Assembly: GCA_025200525.1 (NCBI GenBank)
Contig: CM045762.1
Span: 189,063,154-189,127,153 of the forward strand
DNA: 64,000 bases
Source: Camellia lanceoleosa
Lineage: Eukaryota; Streptophyta; Magnoliopsida; Ericales; Theaceae
Direction: 5' to 3'
In this document: positions 31,660-42,580 of the stretch, piece by piece
Numbering within the stretch: position 1 is the stretch's first letter
Layout of the letters: each line of letters starts with the position of its first letter
Notes under the pieces: model-generated
What the model was told of the DNA's origin: nothing
Databases searched by the model: none
The model's input: the letters and a program-made list of their open reading frames with translations, nothing else
Position numbers and translations under genes: made by a program

Positions 31660-34600
31660 CATTACCCATAAGTGAAACTCTCCTTAGCACCAATTAATTT
31701 AGGAGAGGTGGTGAAACTTGATCCAATAAGTGACATTAGGGACAGGTTACCATGGATTCAAGAGAGCATTATTATGAGGGAGGAATTGTTGTGGACATAA
31801 CTTGCTTCCTAAGACTGCTTTAAAAACAAGATTGAGATCATGATATCGAATGCTATAATAATGATAAGCAAGTCCTCACTTATACCAATTGATTTTAGAA
31901 AAGGAAATGAATTGTGATATAAAACTCATATTTTGAGATTTTTATCATACGGGTAAAATGCGTAAGAGATAAAGGGATAAAAATGAGAAGACAGAGAATC
32001 ATTGCCTTTTTACATTAACAATCCTCAATTTGGGGCAATCTTGGGATGCCATTTTAGTGGTCAAGAGAAAGGGTCGTACCTTCAATCTGAAAGGTAGGGA
32101 TTGAGGTACATGCATTGGATGGAACCCTTGGCCTGCTTTGGCCACTTCAATCAAACAAGTGAAATCACAAAGTTGGTTCACCACCTTGCCTGGTCATTGT
32201 TATTTGACTAATACATTTTCTTTTAACTCTTTCGCTCTATTTAATTTACTGAAATAAAATGAAATAGAATTATTACATTTTAATTTTCATATGGAATGAA
32301 TATTCTTCTGTTTTAACTTGTTTATATAACAAAATAATTTCCAATGAACTTTTACATAAGCTAACACAATTCGAACTCAAAAAATTTGATTTGTTTTATA
32401 GCCCAACAACAATTGTCCAAACTTAAAAATTAACAAATATATTAAAATATATTCAAGTTAGATATTTTACTTAAGAAAATGATTTTAAACTAACTTGTAA
32501 CTAAACAAATACAATTCGAACTTGAGTAGCTTTGTTTTGTTTTATAGTCCTAGTTGCAAGTATCATCCAGACCTATTGAAATTGGGACCCAATCGTAGAA
32601 CGAAATGGGACATTAGAGATTACAATTTTTTGGATATATATATATATATATAAAATAATCACATGATAATTAAAATGAGAAAGAAAATTAGGGGTAGAAA
32701 GAAATAAAATAAAATAAAATCCACATATACTCATATAGAGATGCTAATAATCATGAAAAGGGTATATTGTAAAGGGATGGTATGCGCATGGGATGGGCTA
32801 ATGATAATGAGGACCTTATTGCTTGACGGCAGCCAGCCGGAATTGATTTATATATATATCTATATTTTGCATTTGTGTATCGATGCGAAATATCAAATAA
32901 ATATGAATCTGTTGATGCATTGGCGACACAAAAGATAGTATTCAAAATTTAGTGTAAAAATTTGATCATTGTGTTGACTGCACTAAAATAACATAAAAAC
33001 CTATTGAGTAGTATAAACTAAAAAATGATTTTGATAACATTATTTTAACTTTAACCAGTAAAGTTGCTGTAAAATGCAGATGCTAAAAATTAATGAATGG
33101 AAAGAAAAAATATATATAATGGTAGAGAAATTTTGAGACTTTCTCTTCTTTTTTTTTAACCTTTCTTTTTTTTTTTATCCTTTTTTTTTTAATCAACAAA
33201 AAAGGGGACTTTATTAATAATAATCAAAAGGAGTATAATGAGATTATCATCAATAAAGGGAGAAGGGAGTGCAAAAAACAACATCACGATAAAACTAAAT
33301 GATCCTAGCTAAGTTGGCACCAAAATAGCATGCTTTATTATTTACTACCATCTAAGATGGTGAGAAACCAACTAAAAGACAAAACAACGTATATGTGAAA
33401 CATCTGATTTTGAAAAAAAAAAAAAAAATCATGAGAAATTCTGAGACTCCTGATATCCGTATATGTGAAACAACAGATTGTTGCTGTGTTTTATTATCTT
33501 ATGTAATTCAAACATTTACCTATAAAATATATTGTACGCAGGCCAAGAACAAACAACGAAAGTAAAGAAAGGTGAGTGAGTGAGTGAGAGTTCCATTAGT
33601 TTGACCACATCTTGGAAGACTGTGTGCTTCTGTTCCCTCCCCACTCCCCTTATTGTTTTTCACTTGCGATTTAAAAAAAAAAAAAAAAAACAATTATTGG
33701 AGAGAAAAATGGTTTGTAGATCTCACAAAATAATTTTACTTGATAGATGTAACATGGAACAGTAAAATTTTGACATTTAGAAGAGACTGACTAAAATAAG
33801 GTGTCTTATATCTTCTTTGTTCCAATATACTCTTAACTCACAATTCTATATAAAATAAGAGAAATTTTAAATACGAAGATCCCAAAGTATAATTGTCTGA
33901 TTGAGTGTGTATTATGATAAAGAAATAAAAAAATTTCAAACTAGTCTCGTATCCTAAAATAGTTTGTGATAGAAATAACGCAACAACAATGTTAAGTGTA
34001 TTTAATTTTTTTGCATAATATTGTGCACACAAACTCACATTTTTATGGAGCCCATTTTTATGGAGCCATATGTGTGTGTGTAAGAAATTAGACATATATA
34101 TATATTGTTTTCCATAACACAATTACTTCATTCATGAGTTTGTATAATGTTATTCCATTAGAGAATAAACAAACAATAAAGAAATATTACATACAAAAAT
34201 TACTCAATAAACTCCTTAATTGGTCATCTTGTCTTTTTATTATTTATTTCATCTATTTTTAATTGATTACAATCAAATCTAAAATATCAAAAAGAATAAT
34301 TATTTTATGAAAAAAGAAACTTTAAATAAATGTAAAGAGAATAACACTAACAAAATGTGAAAATTTTTGAATATTTAATCTTGTATTGAAGTGCAAAAGA
34401 ATACAAATTTTGATCAACTGACCTGATGATTGGAGTGTACTATTCTATAAACAAAATTTATATACAGAAAGTTCATACGTAATGACATGGTGAAGCATTC
34501 ATCATTGTTACTTAAAATTACAATATCACTGTCAAAATGTGCTTTATGTATAAGGATTCTGTTGCAAATCATTTTCTTATTTACTCATAAACTTGTTGAA

Positions 34601-36306
34601 GCTGGTGTTATTTGGAGGTTGATTATTCAAATTAACAAGTCTAGTAATCATTGAACAAGAGGAAAATATATCAATAAAGGTTTTTTTTTTTTACTCATTA
34701 AAAAAAATGGGTTTAGGAACATCAAAATAAATTACTATTGAAGCACGTGCTTGCTCGTGATCTCAGACAGCTAATGTTTGATGTCCACGATGTTAAAACT
34801 AGTATATGTAACGCTCACTTACCCAAATAACGGAAAATAAATACATGTACACACTTCCATACGTCCTAGAAAGAAACTATAGAAACTATAAATAAGATTT
34901 CTCTTGTTTTATTGAACTCTACTAGTTGAGTAATTTAAGGACTAAGAGAGAGGTTGGGGACAATGGGAAAGGTTGACAGTAGTTGAGAAAATGGCATAAG
35001 AAGGTGGAAGAGCTTGGGCTTGGCGGCAGGTGGCAGCTGACCATCGAAATTGCAAGAAAAGAGGAAGAATGAAAGAGAAAAGTATACATTAGTATACTCA
35101 AGAGAATGGATTGATTAGTTTTATCGTTCCTAATGACCATTTCACTTATTTGTAATTATTTTAGAAACTTTCATTTGTTTTGTTATTTTAGGAAACAACC
35201 CAGTGAAATGTAGGTTTTTTTTTGGTTATACAAATGAACCCCAATTTTTACGTCTTTTTTGAGTAGAAATTAAGTATATCATGATGATACTACAACATGA
35301 ACAAGTAAGATCACCAACTAATAATATTTACTCACGAAAGGGTGAAGAACCGCACAATTGAAATAAATTACACACTCTAAAATGATTATGTAATTGCCGC
35401 ATATAAATAGTATGATTGATCATACTTACATAGTAGCTTCTTGTTAGATAGTTAACCATTGACGATTTTTACTAAAGAAAAATGCTTCAGGGCTCGAATA
35501 CTTTGGCTCGAATGGCCCGAAAGTGTGGGCTCTAGAACAACTCTATCTCGTTTTCTCTCCTCTTTTCTTAGTGTTAACTCACTCACCTCTCTTTTGTCAG
35601 TGTTATACCCAAGCTCTCAAACTCTCTCTCTCTATTGCTCTGTTTGTAATCATTCTTCCAAATCATCTTCGAATCATTCGAGTCTATCTCTTCCAAAACG
35701 ACGCCGAAAAGTTGTTGTTCTGTCACCTCCTCTCTCCTCCCAAACGATGCCAGAAAGTTGTACTGTGGAAAGAACTGTCATTGTGCTCAGTGGTCAGTGG
35801 GATACTCCTCTCACAAGTTCACTCTTACACCTGATTCCCTCACTGTCGGATTACTAACCAATCTCATTCAAATCTCAAGTAAACTCAAAACTAGGGTTTG
35901 ATGATTGAGAGTTTTGTATTTTGCCTTAATAATTTCAGTTAACCTTTCTATCACAAAACTAGGTATTGATCACACAATTCTACTTAAGAACAATAACTTA
36001 CCTCATATTTTACTTAAGGATATTCGGCATGGAGATTCCGAACAGAGGTGGACGGTGGTCAGCGACAGTCGTTAGTGAACACTAGGTCAGTGGTCATCGT
36101 GGCCGTCTCTCTCATCATTGTGAAGTCCTGCACGTCTGGTTCGCAACCTCTCTTCTCTTCTCTCCTTTCTTGTTTCTGTTTTATTTTTCATTCACTAGTT
36201 TGATCTCCAAACCAGAACACATGAGTTCCGCGTGTATCAAATTTTCGGAGGGAAAACATTTTTGAGCCATTTGGGCCACCTCCCATTTGGGCTCTGTAGC
36301 AACTTT
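31660..36306. other. AT-rich intergenic DNA, no gene supported
   Basis: Long A/T tracts, a short (TA)n at about 32635-32651 and a poly-A stretch at about 33414-33430. A frame at 35459-35857 and a TC-rich segment at 35550-35640 have no recognisable domain. If there is an untranslated leader of an unknown gene here, I cannot show it. No transposon ends were recognised in this part. Confidence 0.4.
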
Positions 36307-36584
36307 GGTTATGTTTGGTAGAGTTTTAGAATTATAATTTGATAATAGAGTTGTATTTTGAGTTTGTGAGTTTTTGAATTATGATTTGAGTGTGAAAAAT
36401 TTGTTTAGTTATGAATTTTGAAAAGAGTTTGAATTGAATGATGTGATATATGATATTGAAAAATGAGTGTTTTAAAAAGTGTTTTGAAAAGTCGGTGTAG
36501 AATTAATTTTCTAAAACTATAACCAAACAACACACTCAAATTAAAGGATAGAATTAAACTTCAAAAACCCTACCAAACGAAGCC
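36307..36584. mobile_element. MITE with GTTTGGTAGRGTTTT ends
   Basis: The left end GGTTATGTTTGGTAGAGTTT and the right end AAAACCCTACCAAACGAAGCC are inverted repeats with three or four mismatches. The inside is AT-rich and non-coding. Such ends are common for hAT-like MITEs in plants; the 8-bp duplication is not clear. It lies about 0.75 kb upstream of the TAS3 TATA box. Confidence 0.65.
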
Positions 36585-37200
36585 TTTGTTTTACTAAATT
36601 ATTTTTTTTCCCGTGTTTTTTGGGGTGAGATTTACTTTTTAGAAAAATATTATTTCACGCCACTTCTTCTTACTCTAACTTTTTTTATTTTACACTGAAA
36701 ATAAAATGTCTATAAAATTTCACAAATAATATATATTATAAAAAATTGGAGAGATAAAAATTGGAGAGGGAAAACTAATTCCCAATTTTTTTTAATCTAA
36801 GCAATTTTTTTGGAGTCAAACTAATAACAACTGCTTATTAAATATTTGTCCAAAAACTAAAAAATATCAAAATAATTAAAATTTAAATATTTTATATACA
36901 TTTTAATATATTTTTTTAATTATATTATATACAAACATAACCATCGGCTATTTAGCAATACTTAGCATATTTTTTTTTTTGAGATTTACGAGCCGGTCTT
37001 ATTGATCAAAGTTATTTACTTACAATTTTTATTTTATTTTTTCATTTATTAATATTTTCAAAAATTATTATGATAAAATAAATATTTGAAGACTTATTAA
37101 TGTATTAAAAAAAGTACACATGACTTATAGGTATTTAGGTTAAGACTTTGTAATTTATCTTTTTTTTTTAAAAAAAAAAAATTGGGATATTGACCATGGT
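36585..37200. other. AT-rich upstream flank of TAS3
   Basis: Very AT-rich with many short homopolymers, ending in a T/A tract at 37160-37182. No element or motif was recognised until the sharply more GC-rich promoter starts at about 37190. Confidence 0.45.
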
Positions 37201-37227
37201 CGGCTGGGCAGCCTGTAAAAGAAGGGT

Positions 37228-37335
37228 TGACGTCACAGGGTGGGTTTACATTCTTTCTGGGCCTTGGACCTGTCGTTGTCAGGTCCATCAGGGCAGCCCA
37301 CTGGCTGTCCCATTCCTATCCTTCCTTCTTATAAG
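37228..37335 (+). promoter_or_regulatory. TAS3 proximal promoter
   Basis: TGACGTCA at 37228-37235 is a palindromic bZIP-type (TGA/CRE-like) site. The palindrome TGGACCTG-N7-CAGGTCCA lies at 37265-37287, with TGTCG and TGTC words in its spacer, similar to auxin-response-factor core sites. TTATAAG at 37329-37335 is the likely TATA box, so transcription should begin near 37360. The GC content rises sharply relative to the flank. Factor assignments are inference. Confidence 0.6.
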
Positions 37336-37367
37336 CCCAGGCACCTGCCTCACTTTTCTTCATTCGT

Positions 37368-37399
<32 letters not shown>

Positions 37400-37432
37400 A
37401 AAGATAGTCATAGTTTGTGTGCTTTTTCTCTT

Positions 37433-37998
37433 ATGGGGGAGAGAGAAAAGCTTTCAGAACATAAAGCAGGACAGAAATTTCTACAAGGTATGGAAACCCT
37501 AGTGTAGCTTTTGAGAAACTTTCATTGTACTTTTTTATAGATATGCACTGTCAAAAGTAGTGACACCCATTGTTTTCTTTTATTTCTAATATTGAATTCT
37601 GGTCAAGTTTGTTTAACAAATTCAACTATATCTTCTTTACCATATTTTTGTTTCTCTCAATTTTTCATATGTGAAGTTTCTTCCTTCCTTAACCACCATA
37701 TCCACATTTTTTTTAACAAAAAAGAAAAAGAAAAAAAAAACTATTTCTACTAAAAAATTATACAGAATCATCCGTTCGAATAATATAGATACGATATTTT
37801 TGCAATTAATAATCATTTTGGCGTGTAATACAATTTTTTGGTGCAGGTCTCCTCCAAGTGTATGGAACCACCATCATGTCTCTCACTTCAAAAGGTCAAA
37901 ATCATGAGCAAGAAGGAACCTCCGGTGACCGGAGTGTCACCGGAGGCTCTCAATTTGGCATTGAGAACTCCATTGTGAAGGTGGCTTGTTCATGTTAA
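37433..37998 (+). CDS. Spliced 68-codon ORF in the TAS3 leader (join 37433-37487, 37847-37998)
   Basis: ATG at 37433 (MGEREKLSEHK...) runs 18 codons plus one base to a donor (CAAG/GTATGG). It continues in frame after the acceptor (GTGCAG) at 37846 with GLLQVYGTTIMSL and ends ...VKVACSC at a TAA (37996-37998). The stop lies 3 nt before the 5' miR390 site. An ORF ending just upstream of this site is known in TAS3 transcripts of other plants. There, ribosomes are reported to pause next to the AGO7-miR390-SGS3 complex, which helps siRNA production. The peptide has no recognised domain, so its position may matter more than its sequence. A second ATG (37862) in another frame gives 38 codons ending at 37978. 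Confidence 0.72.
37488..37846 (+). other. Intron in the TAS3 leader
   Basis: GTATGG donor at 37488 and a T-rich tract ending TTTTTTGGTGCAG at 37846. The inside is AT-rich (about 359 bp). Removing it joins two open segments in the same frame, which supports it being real. Confidence 0.75.
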
Positions 37999-38001
37999 TT
38001 G

Positions 38002-38022
38002 GGTGCTATCCTACCTGAGCTT
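38002..38022 (+). promoter_or_regulatory. 5' miR390 binding site (non-cleaved type)
   Basis: GGTGCTATCC followed by TACCTGAGCTT. Pairing to miR390 is complete except a G:U-type position near the 3' end of the miRNA and mismatches opposite miRNA positions 10 and 11. A central mismatch at this site is the known reason why AGO7 binds without slicing. Confidence 0.95.
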
Positions 38023-38136
38023 TCCCAGAGCCTTTACTTCTTCATTCTCCCTCTTTCCTTTTTTTTCTCTCTTTTGACTCCTTGCTTTTTTTTTTTTCTT
38101 TTTTCTTTTTTTTTTCTCTTCCCTTTGTGTTAATTT

Positions 38137-38157
38137 TTCTTGACCTTGTAAGACCTT
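38137..38157 (+). ncRNA. tasiARF unit 1
   Basis: It is identical to unit 2 except for the last two bases (TT instead of CC). The core TTGACCTTGTAAGACC is the conserved tasiARF sequence that pairs to the ARF2/3/4 target sites. Confidence 0.95.
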
Positions 38158-38178
38158 TTCTTGACCTTGTAAGACCCC
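38158..38178 (+). ncRNA. tasiARF unit 2
   Basis: Directly adjacent to unit 1 with no spacer, so both lie in one 21-nt register. It ends GACCCC, the canonical form. The predicted 3' miR390 cut is 128 nt downstream. Confidence 0.95.
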
Positions 38179-38295
38179 CGTATCGTGTCTTTTATGTTTG
38201 TTTTTAATTTTGTTACAAACCTTACATTAGTAATTCTTGGTGTAAGGTTTGGTCCACGTCTTTTTTTGTTCTCACCCAACCCATGTTCTCCTTCC

Positions 38296-38316
38296 TTGTC
38301 TATCCCTCCTGAGCTA
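38296..38316 (+). promoter_or_regulatory. 3' miR390 binding site (cleavable type)
   Basis: TTGTCTATCCCTCCTGAGCT plus A. Positions 2-13 of miR390 pair perfectly; mismatches are at miRNA position 1 and in the 3' part. Cleavage between positions 10 and 11 would fall between 38306 and 38307 and sets the siRNA phase. Confidence 0.95.
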
Positions 38317-38456
38317 TCCAAATTGGACTTAGCAAATCAGAAAATTGATCAGTATTTGTTTGAAAGGTTGGCTTGGTCCAACCATAAAGATTGTTGTCAG
38401 CAGATTCACATAAACAGTCTCTCTAGAAATGGGATGCCATCACCAAACTTCACTTT

Positions 38457-38462
38457 AATAAA
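38457..38462 (+). terminator. Possible polyadenylation signal of TAS3
   Basis: AATAAA, 140 bp after the 3' miR390 site and followed by a T-rich stretch. Later exons are possible, so this may be only one of several ends. Confidence 0.45.
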
Positions 38463-38480
38463 AATCTCGTGAATTGAGTT

Positions 38481-39181
38481 GACTTTTTTTTACTTGTAAG
38501 TATTGGAGATCTCAAATTCAATTTGCTTCTAACATTTTTCTGTTTGTAGATTTATGAGGAAGTAAACTCTAGAGTTATAAAGATTACTCAAAGTACTAAT
38601 AAGGTCTCATTTTTGTTATTTCTTTACTATCTTTCTCTCTTCTATTTGGGTGATATTTGTTTTGATTTGGGCTATCAATTTGAGTTGGTATTATGTGGTC
38701 AGAGATATGCTGTTAGAGGCATCAGTTTTCGTTGTTTTATATGTTGTTGTTGGCTGAGAAGTGAGTGAGCAACTGAGAGAGAATAAATATTCTTTGCAGA
38801 TCCGTGGATATGAGTTCTTCTCGTGACTGCTCTCATTTCATGTACAAAATATTCACTGTATTATTGAGGATTTCTCTCTCTCTCTCTCTCTCTCTCTACA
38901 TTTTGAACTTGGTAAGTTTTTGGTATGTAGAAAAAGTACACAAAATATTATGCAAAAAAAAAAGAAAGAAAAGTGTGGTCCAAATTTATTTAAGTGTGAA
39001 ATTTTACCGTATAAGATTTGATTTTGGATCACAAACTGTTTGGATTTAAGGATTATGGTTGTAAATTTGGGCCACTCATAAACATGCATAAACTTCAAAA
39101 CATTAGTCTAAAAGTTGGTGAATGATAAAATGTGTGGTGTATGTTTAAATTTAGTATGATATGGGCCACAATAAAAATAAA
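38481..39181. other. Downstream flank of TAS3 with exon-like segments
   Basis: Splice-like signals bound short segments at 38549-38605 (after TTTGTAG, before GTCTCATT) and about 38800-38869 (after TTTGCAG). A (CT)n run lies at 38873-38897. These may be 3' exons of a longer TAS3 transcript. I see no protein domain. Confidence 0.35.
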
Positions 39182-39578
39182 TTGGGTAAATTATAATGAT
39201 AGTTTCTATAATTTAATCTTTGTGTTATTTTGGTCTCTATAATTTTAATTGAGTCAATTTTTATTTTGAATTTATGATTTTATCTTAATTTGGTCCAATT
39301 AGTTACGTTAGTTAATATTTTTTTATGAAAAATACCCATATAAGCAGCATGTATTATATTTTGGGGGGCAAAATAATAGTAAACTTGTTAAACTCAATAA
39401 GTAAATCTTAACCAATCTAATATTCATTTTCTGTCAAAAATCTTAATGACTTTATCAATTAATTGGATCAAAGTGACATAAAGTCTAAAATTTATTATCA
39501 AAATTAAATTAATTGAAAGTATAAAAACTAAAATATCATATGAGACAAAATGCAAGGACTACCGTTATATTTTGCCAA
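39182..39578. mobile_element. Fold-back MITE with ~130-bp imperfect inverted repeats
   Basis: The left arm TTGGGTAAATTATAATGATA and onward is matched by the complement of the right arm ending ACCGTTATATTTTGCCAA. The pairing continues through GTGTTATTTTGGTCTCTATA and AATTTGGTCCAATTA segments. There is no coding capacity. This type is common in plants and usually Mutator-like, but the target duplication is not clear. Confidence 0.7.
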
Positions 39579-40591
39579 AATAAATTTTATTTATACATTT
39601 TATTTGCGACAATTTTTATAATATTTTTTTTGGACTTTCAGTAGTGCTTTGAATTTTCTTATTCTTCTCTGAGCTCTTTGCACTTAAGAACTGTGGAGAA
39701 ACACTTCTCAGACTGTCTGCTAATCAGCTTCTCTATACGGGCAACATTTTTTGTGGTACTGAGACTTTTTACTCAGAGAGAGATGCATAGCTTCTTTTTT
39801 TTTTTTTGTTTTTACTTCACTGTCCTCTTTTTTATTTACCTGCATGTTTTACTGTTTTTGCGCAAGACAATTATAGTTTGATGAGTAAAGCTCAGTTTGA
39901 CATTTTTATGCAATTGAACTTATTTCCATTTGTTGTGAATAATCAAATCCATTACCCACTTTTGTAAAAAAAAAAAAAACAAAACTTTGCTCACTTCTTT
40001 TAATTTTTACCATCCATTTGTGGTGATTAATGGCGTGGTATTGAACCAATGTCATCTTTGCTTTGATATGGTGGTCAATAAGTCACAAAATCATGGTTAT
40101 ATAAAATGATAAAAGTTAGAAACACTAGCAATGATGATTAGTAAAAATATCTCACTTTAGAGTATTCTTCATTGAGATTAATGAAAAAAAATTATGAACT
40201 CCTTAATTATCAACATTCTTTTTAGATAACGATAAATTTCTCCAGACAATAAAGATATCAATAAATATACTAACCAATATTTAAAACTTATATACATGGG
40301 TTTCATAATTTGAAGTGGGACTTGATAATGTTGTTCTTAGTTGACATGTTTATTGTTACGGAAATATCCCTAGCATTATTTTTTCAGTTAACAAACAACT
40401 GCTAATTTGATGATGATGAATTTTAATGTCCAATTGATAAAACCTTTATGCAATGGGCTTAATAGTGAAGTTATTCAATTGTAACTCGAGCATGATAACT
40501 TCAAATATGGAATTTAAAAAAAAAAATTTGCACACCGAGTTGCATATTTGACTTTTTTAGACTTATCTTAGCATTGAGATTGTCAATCTAA
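39579..40591. other. AT-rich intergenic DNA
   Basis: No gene, RNA or element was recognised. A short pyrimidine-rich segment at 39795-39840 gives a phenylalanine-rich frame (39678-39881) that is compositional. Confidence 0.4.
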
Positions 40592-40938
40592 GAGCATCTT
40601 CACCCAATATGTCAAATTTAATGTGACAGTCCAACAGTTCTATTTTGACATACCAAATGAACTTTATCCGGTGAGTCAAAAATTGACTTAATTTTTAGCA
40701 TCACCCCTTCATGTCAATTTTGACATGAAAACCACTTCATGTCTATTTTATTTTTTATCTTTTTCTTTTTTCTTCAAATGAGGTACACAAAAAAGTTCAA
40801 ATTTTAAAAATAATAGAATAATAGATTTGACATATGGAGTTGAGAGCTTCTATGTCAAATTGAAAAAACCAATTTGCCACCAAAGTTTTCAAAAAAAATT
40901 TGACATAACAAATTTTGAAGGCTTGGGCGGAGATACTC
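40592..40938. mobile_element. Tourist-like (PIF/Harbinger) MITE
   Basis: Ends GAGCATCTTCACCCA and TGGGCGGAGATACTC are inverted repeats with three mismatches, flanked by the 3-bp duplication TAA (40589-40591 and 40939-40941). The AGAGCATCTCCAACCC-type end is typical of this group. The 347-bp inside is AT-rich with several TGTCAAATTTGACAT-like words. Confidence 0.82.
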
Positions 40939-40941
40939 TAA

Positions 40942-42306
40942 GAGCCTATTTTTAGTGTATCTTCTTTGAAATTAAAAGTTGATTATTAGAAAGTAAAAAT
41001 TAAAAACACTCATTACCTAATTTCTAGATAATCAATTTATTTAAGCTATTTATTCTTTCATAAATTATAAAAAGAATATTATATCAAACATTGTGATATA
41101 AATTCATAAAATTTTAAAATTTATAAATAATTCTAATAAATTACACCAAACAATTAGAATTAAATGGAGTGTGGACTAATTTAATTATCCATTTCCATGT
41201 GATCTCATGGAAAAGGAAAGCGAGTGGAGAAGCGACGGTATTGTAAAGGAGTGGGACATTTGAGAATGGCATTAAGCAATATTTTAACTCACACCGCAAG
41301 GTTCATGTACTATCCCTAAGCCCCAAGTATTATTATATTTCAAAGGTTTTAATGGGATAGGAATTGGTGCCTTTCAAAGGTGTTAAAAATGATTGAGTAT
41401 TATCCCTCAAATAATGTTATATGTGTTAATAGAGATATTAATGAGTGTATTAATAGATGATGTGTCTTAATTTAAGAGGTTTTGAATCTTTATAATTTGT
41501 ATAATAAGTGAGGTCGTAATTTTAAAATAATAATGTCATAGTATATATTAATACATTAATTAATATATCAACTGGTACATGTAACGTCAGTGTTATCCCT
41601 TACCATATGTGTTTTAATTGTCTTTTTTGAATTCAAATTTGAGCAATTATTATTCAAAGATTCCCAAATTAGTGCATTGGGAACTTGTCAACATCATATA
41701 TCAAATATGCAATATTTAATTTATTTTGTGAAGTACAAAATTTAAAATTGTAGTCACTTTTTATTTTTATTTTGTCAAAATACTCTTCAAATTGATAACC
41801 ATTAAAACTCTACAATGAAATTTTCAATTCTTGTTTGACACATTATCTAATAATTTATCATATTTAAATACCAATTATTGTGATGAGTTTGACATGTTCT
41901 TTTTAAATGGTTTTACATTTTTTAATGAATTTTACTCCTAAAAACTTAGTTTCATAGATTCCTCATCACAGAATCAAAAGTAAGTTTTAAAACCTGCAAT
42001 TATTATTCCAATGGCTTTTCAACAAATGGGTATTATTGGTCAATGTGTTTGGATTTTAGACTTTGAGAGTGATTTATGGAGGGCTCTCTCTTCACAAATT
42101 CAAACATGACCTAAATATGTTCATGATCAAAGGCAAACTTGATACCAATTATATCCTTAGATATTGTGCTTTAGTTAGGGACCATTGATTTTTACCAAAA
42201 GGGAAGTTATATATATAGTCACGACTTCAAGAACAAAATGATTATCTTCACAAGTGGGCATTCAAAAGGTATAAACCTTTACTCTTGTGCATTGACTTAG
42301 ATGTTT

Positions 42307-42343
<37 letters not shown>

Positions 42344-42404
42344 GAAAAAATTTATTCATATAGAAAGTGTATAAAAAAATAGAAAACATTATCGATAGAT
42401 CTTA
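40942..42404. other. AT-rich intergenic DNA with a (CT)n microsatellite
   Basis: It contains a (CT)n run at about 42309-42335 followed by TATATATA. No gene or transposon end was recognised. Frames are short and out of context. Confidence 0.4.
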
Positions 42405-42580
42405 CTTTTGGGATTTATTACTCATTAAGTTATTCTATTTATCAAATGATAAATTTATCAGTCTCTCTTGTTTTTATGAATAAATTTACCATGATAAATT
42501 TATCAGTTAAGACCCATAGGTAAATAAATCTAATTAATAGGACTGATTGGTAAGTCCCTCAAAAAAATACTGCAAAAATG
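42405..42580 (-). repeat. Dispersed repeat copy A (GATAAATTTATC family)
   Basis: The reverse complement matches 43855-44115. The shared order is a CTTACCAATC/CTTATGTATAGG start, CCTATTAATTAGA, ATTTACYTAYRGGTC, GATAAATTTATC modules, then ACTTAATRARTAA and CCAAAAGTA. This copy has one central module, the other has two to three. A non-coding MITE-like family. Confidence 0.7.

Larger units (their letters stand above)
37360..38480 (+). ncRNA. TAS3: TAS3 trans-acting siRNA precursor gene
   Basis: The full two-hit layout is present: a 5' miR390 site (38002-38022) with mismatches at miRNA positions 10-11, two adjacent 21-nt tasiARF units (38137-38178), and a cleavable 3' miR390 site (38296-38316). 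In plants AGO7-miR390 binds both sites and cuts only the 3' one. SGS3/RDR6 and DCL4 then make 21-nt siRNAs, and the tasiARFs direct cleavage of ARF2/3/4 mRNAs, which controls leaf polarity and phase change. The leader has a CT run (37369-37399) and an intron (37488-37846). An AATAAA at 38457-38462 suits a 3' end near 38480, though exon-like pieces with splice signals at 38549-38605 and 38800-38870 could extend a longer transcript. All key parts are intact. It is the only host gene that looks functional in the window. Confidence 0.96.

Noticed and set aside
35459..35857. Overlapping 132- and 103-codon frames
   Set aside because: TC-rich low-complexity sequence, two frames open together, no recognisable domain; a leader of an unknown gene is possible but not supported.
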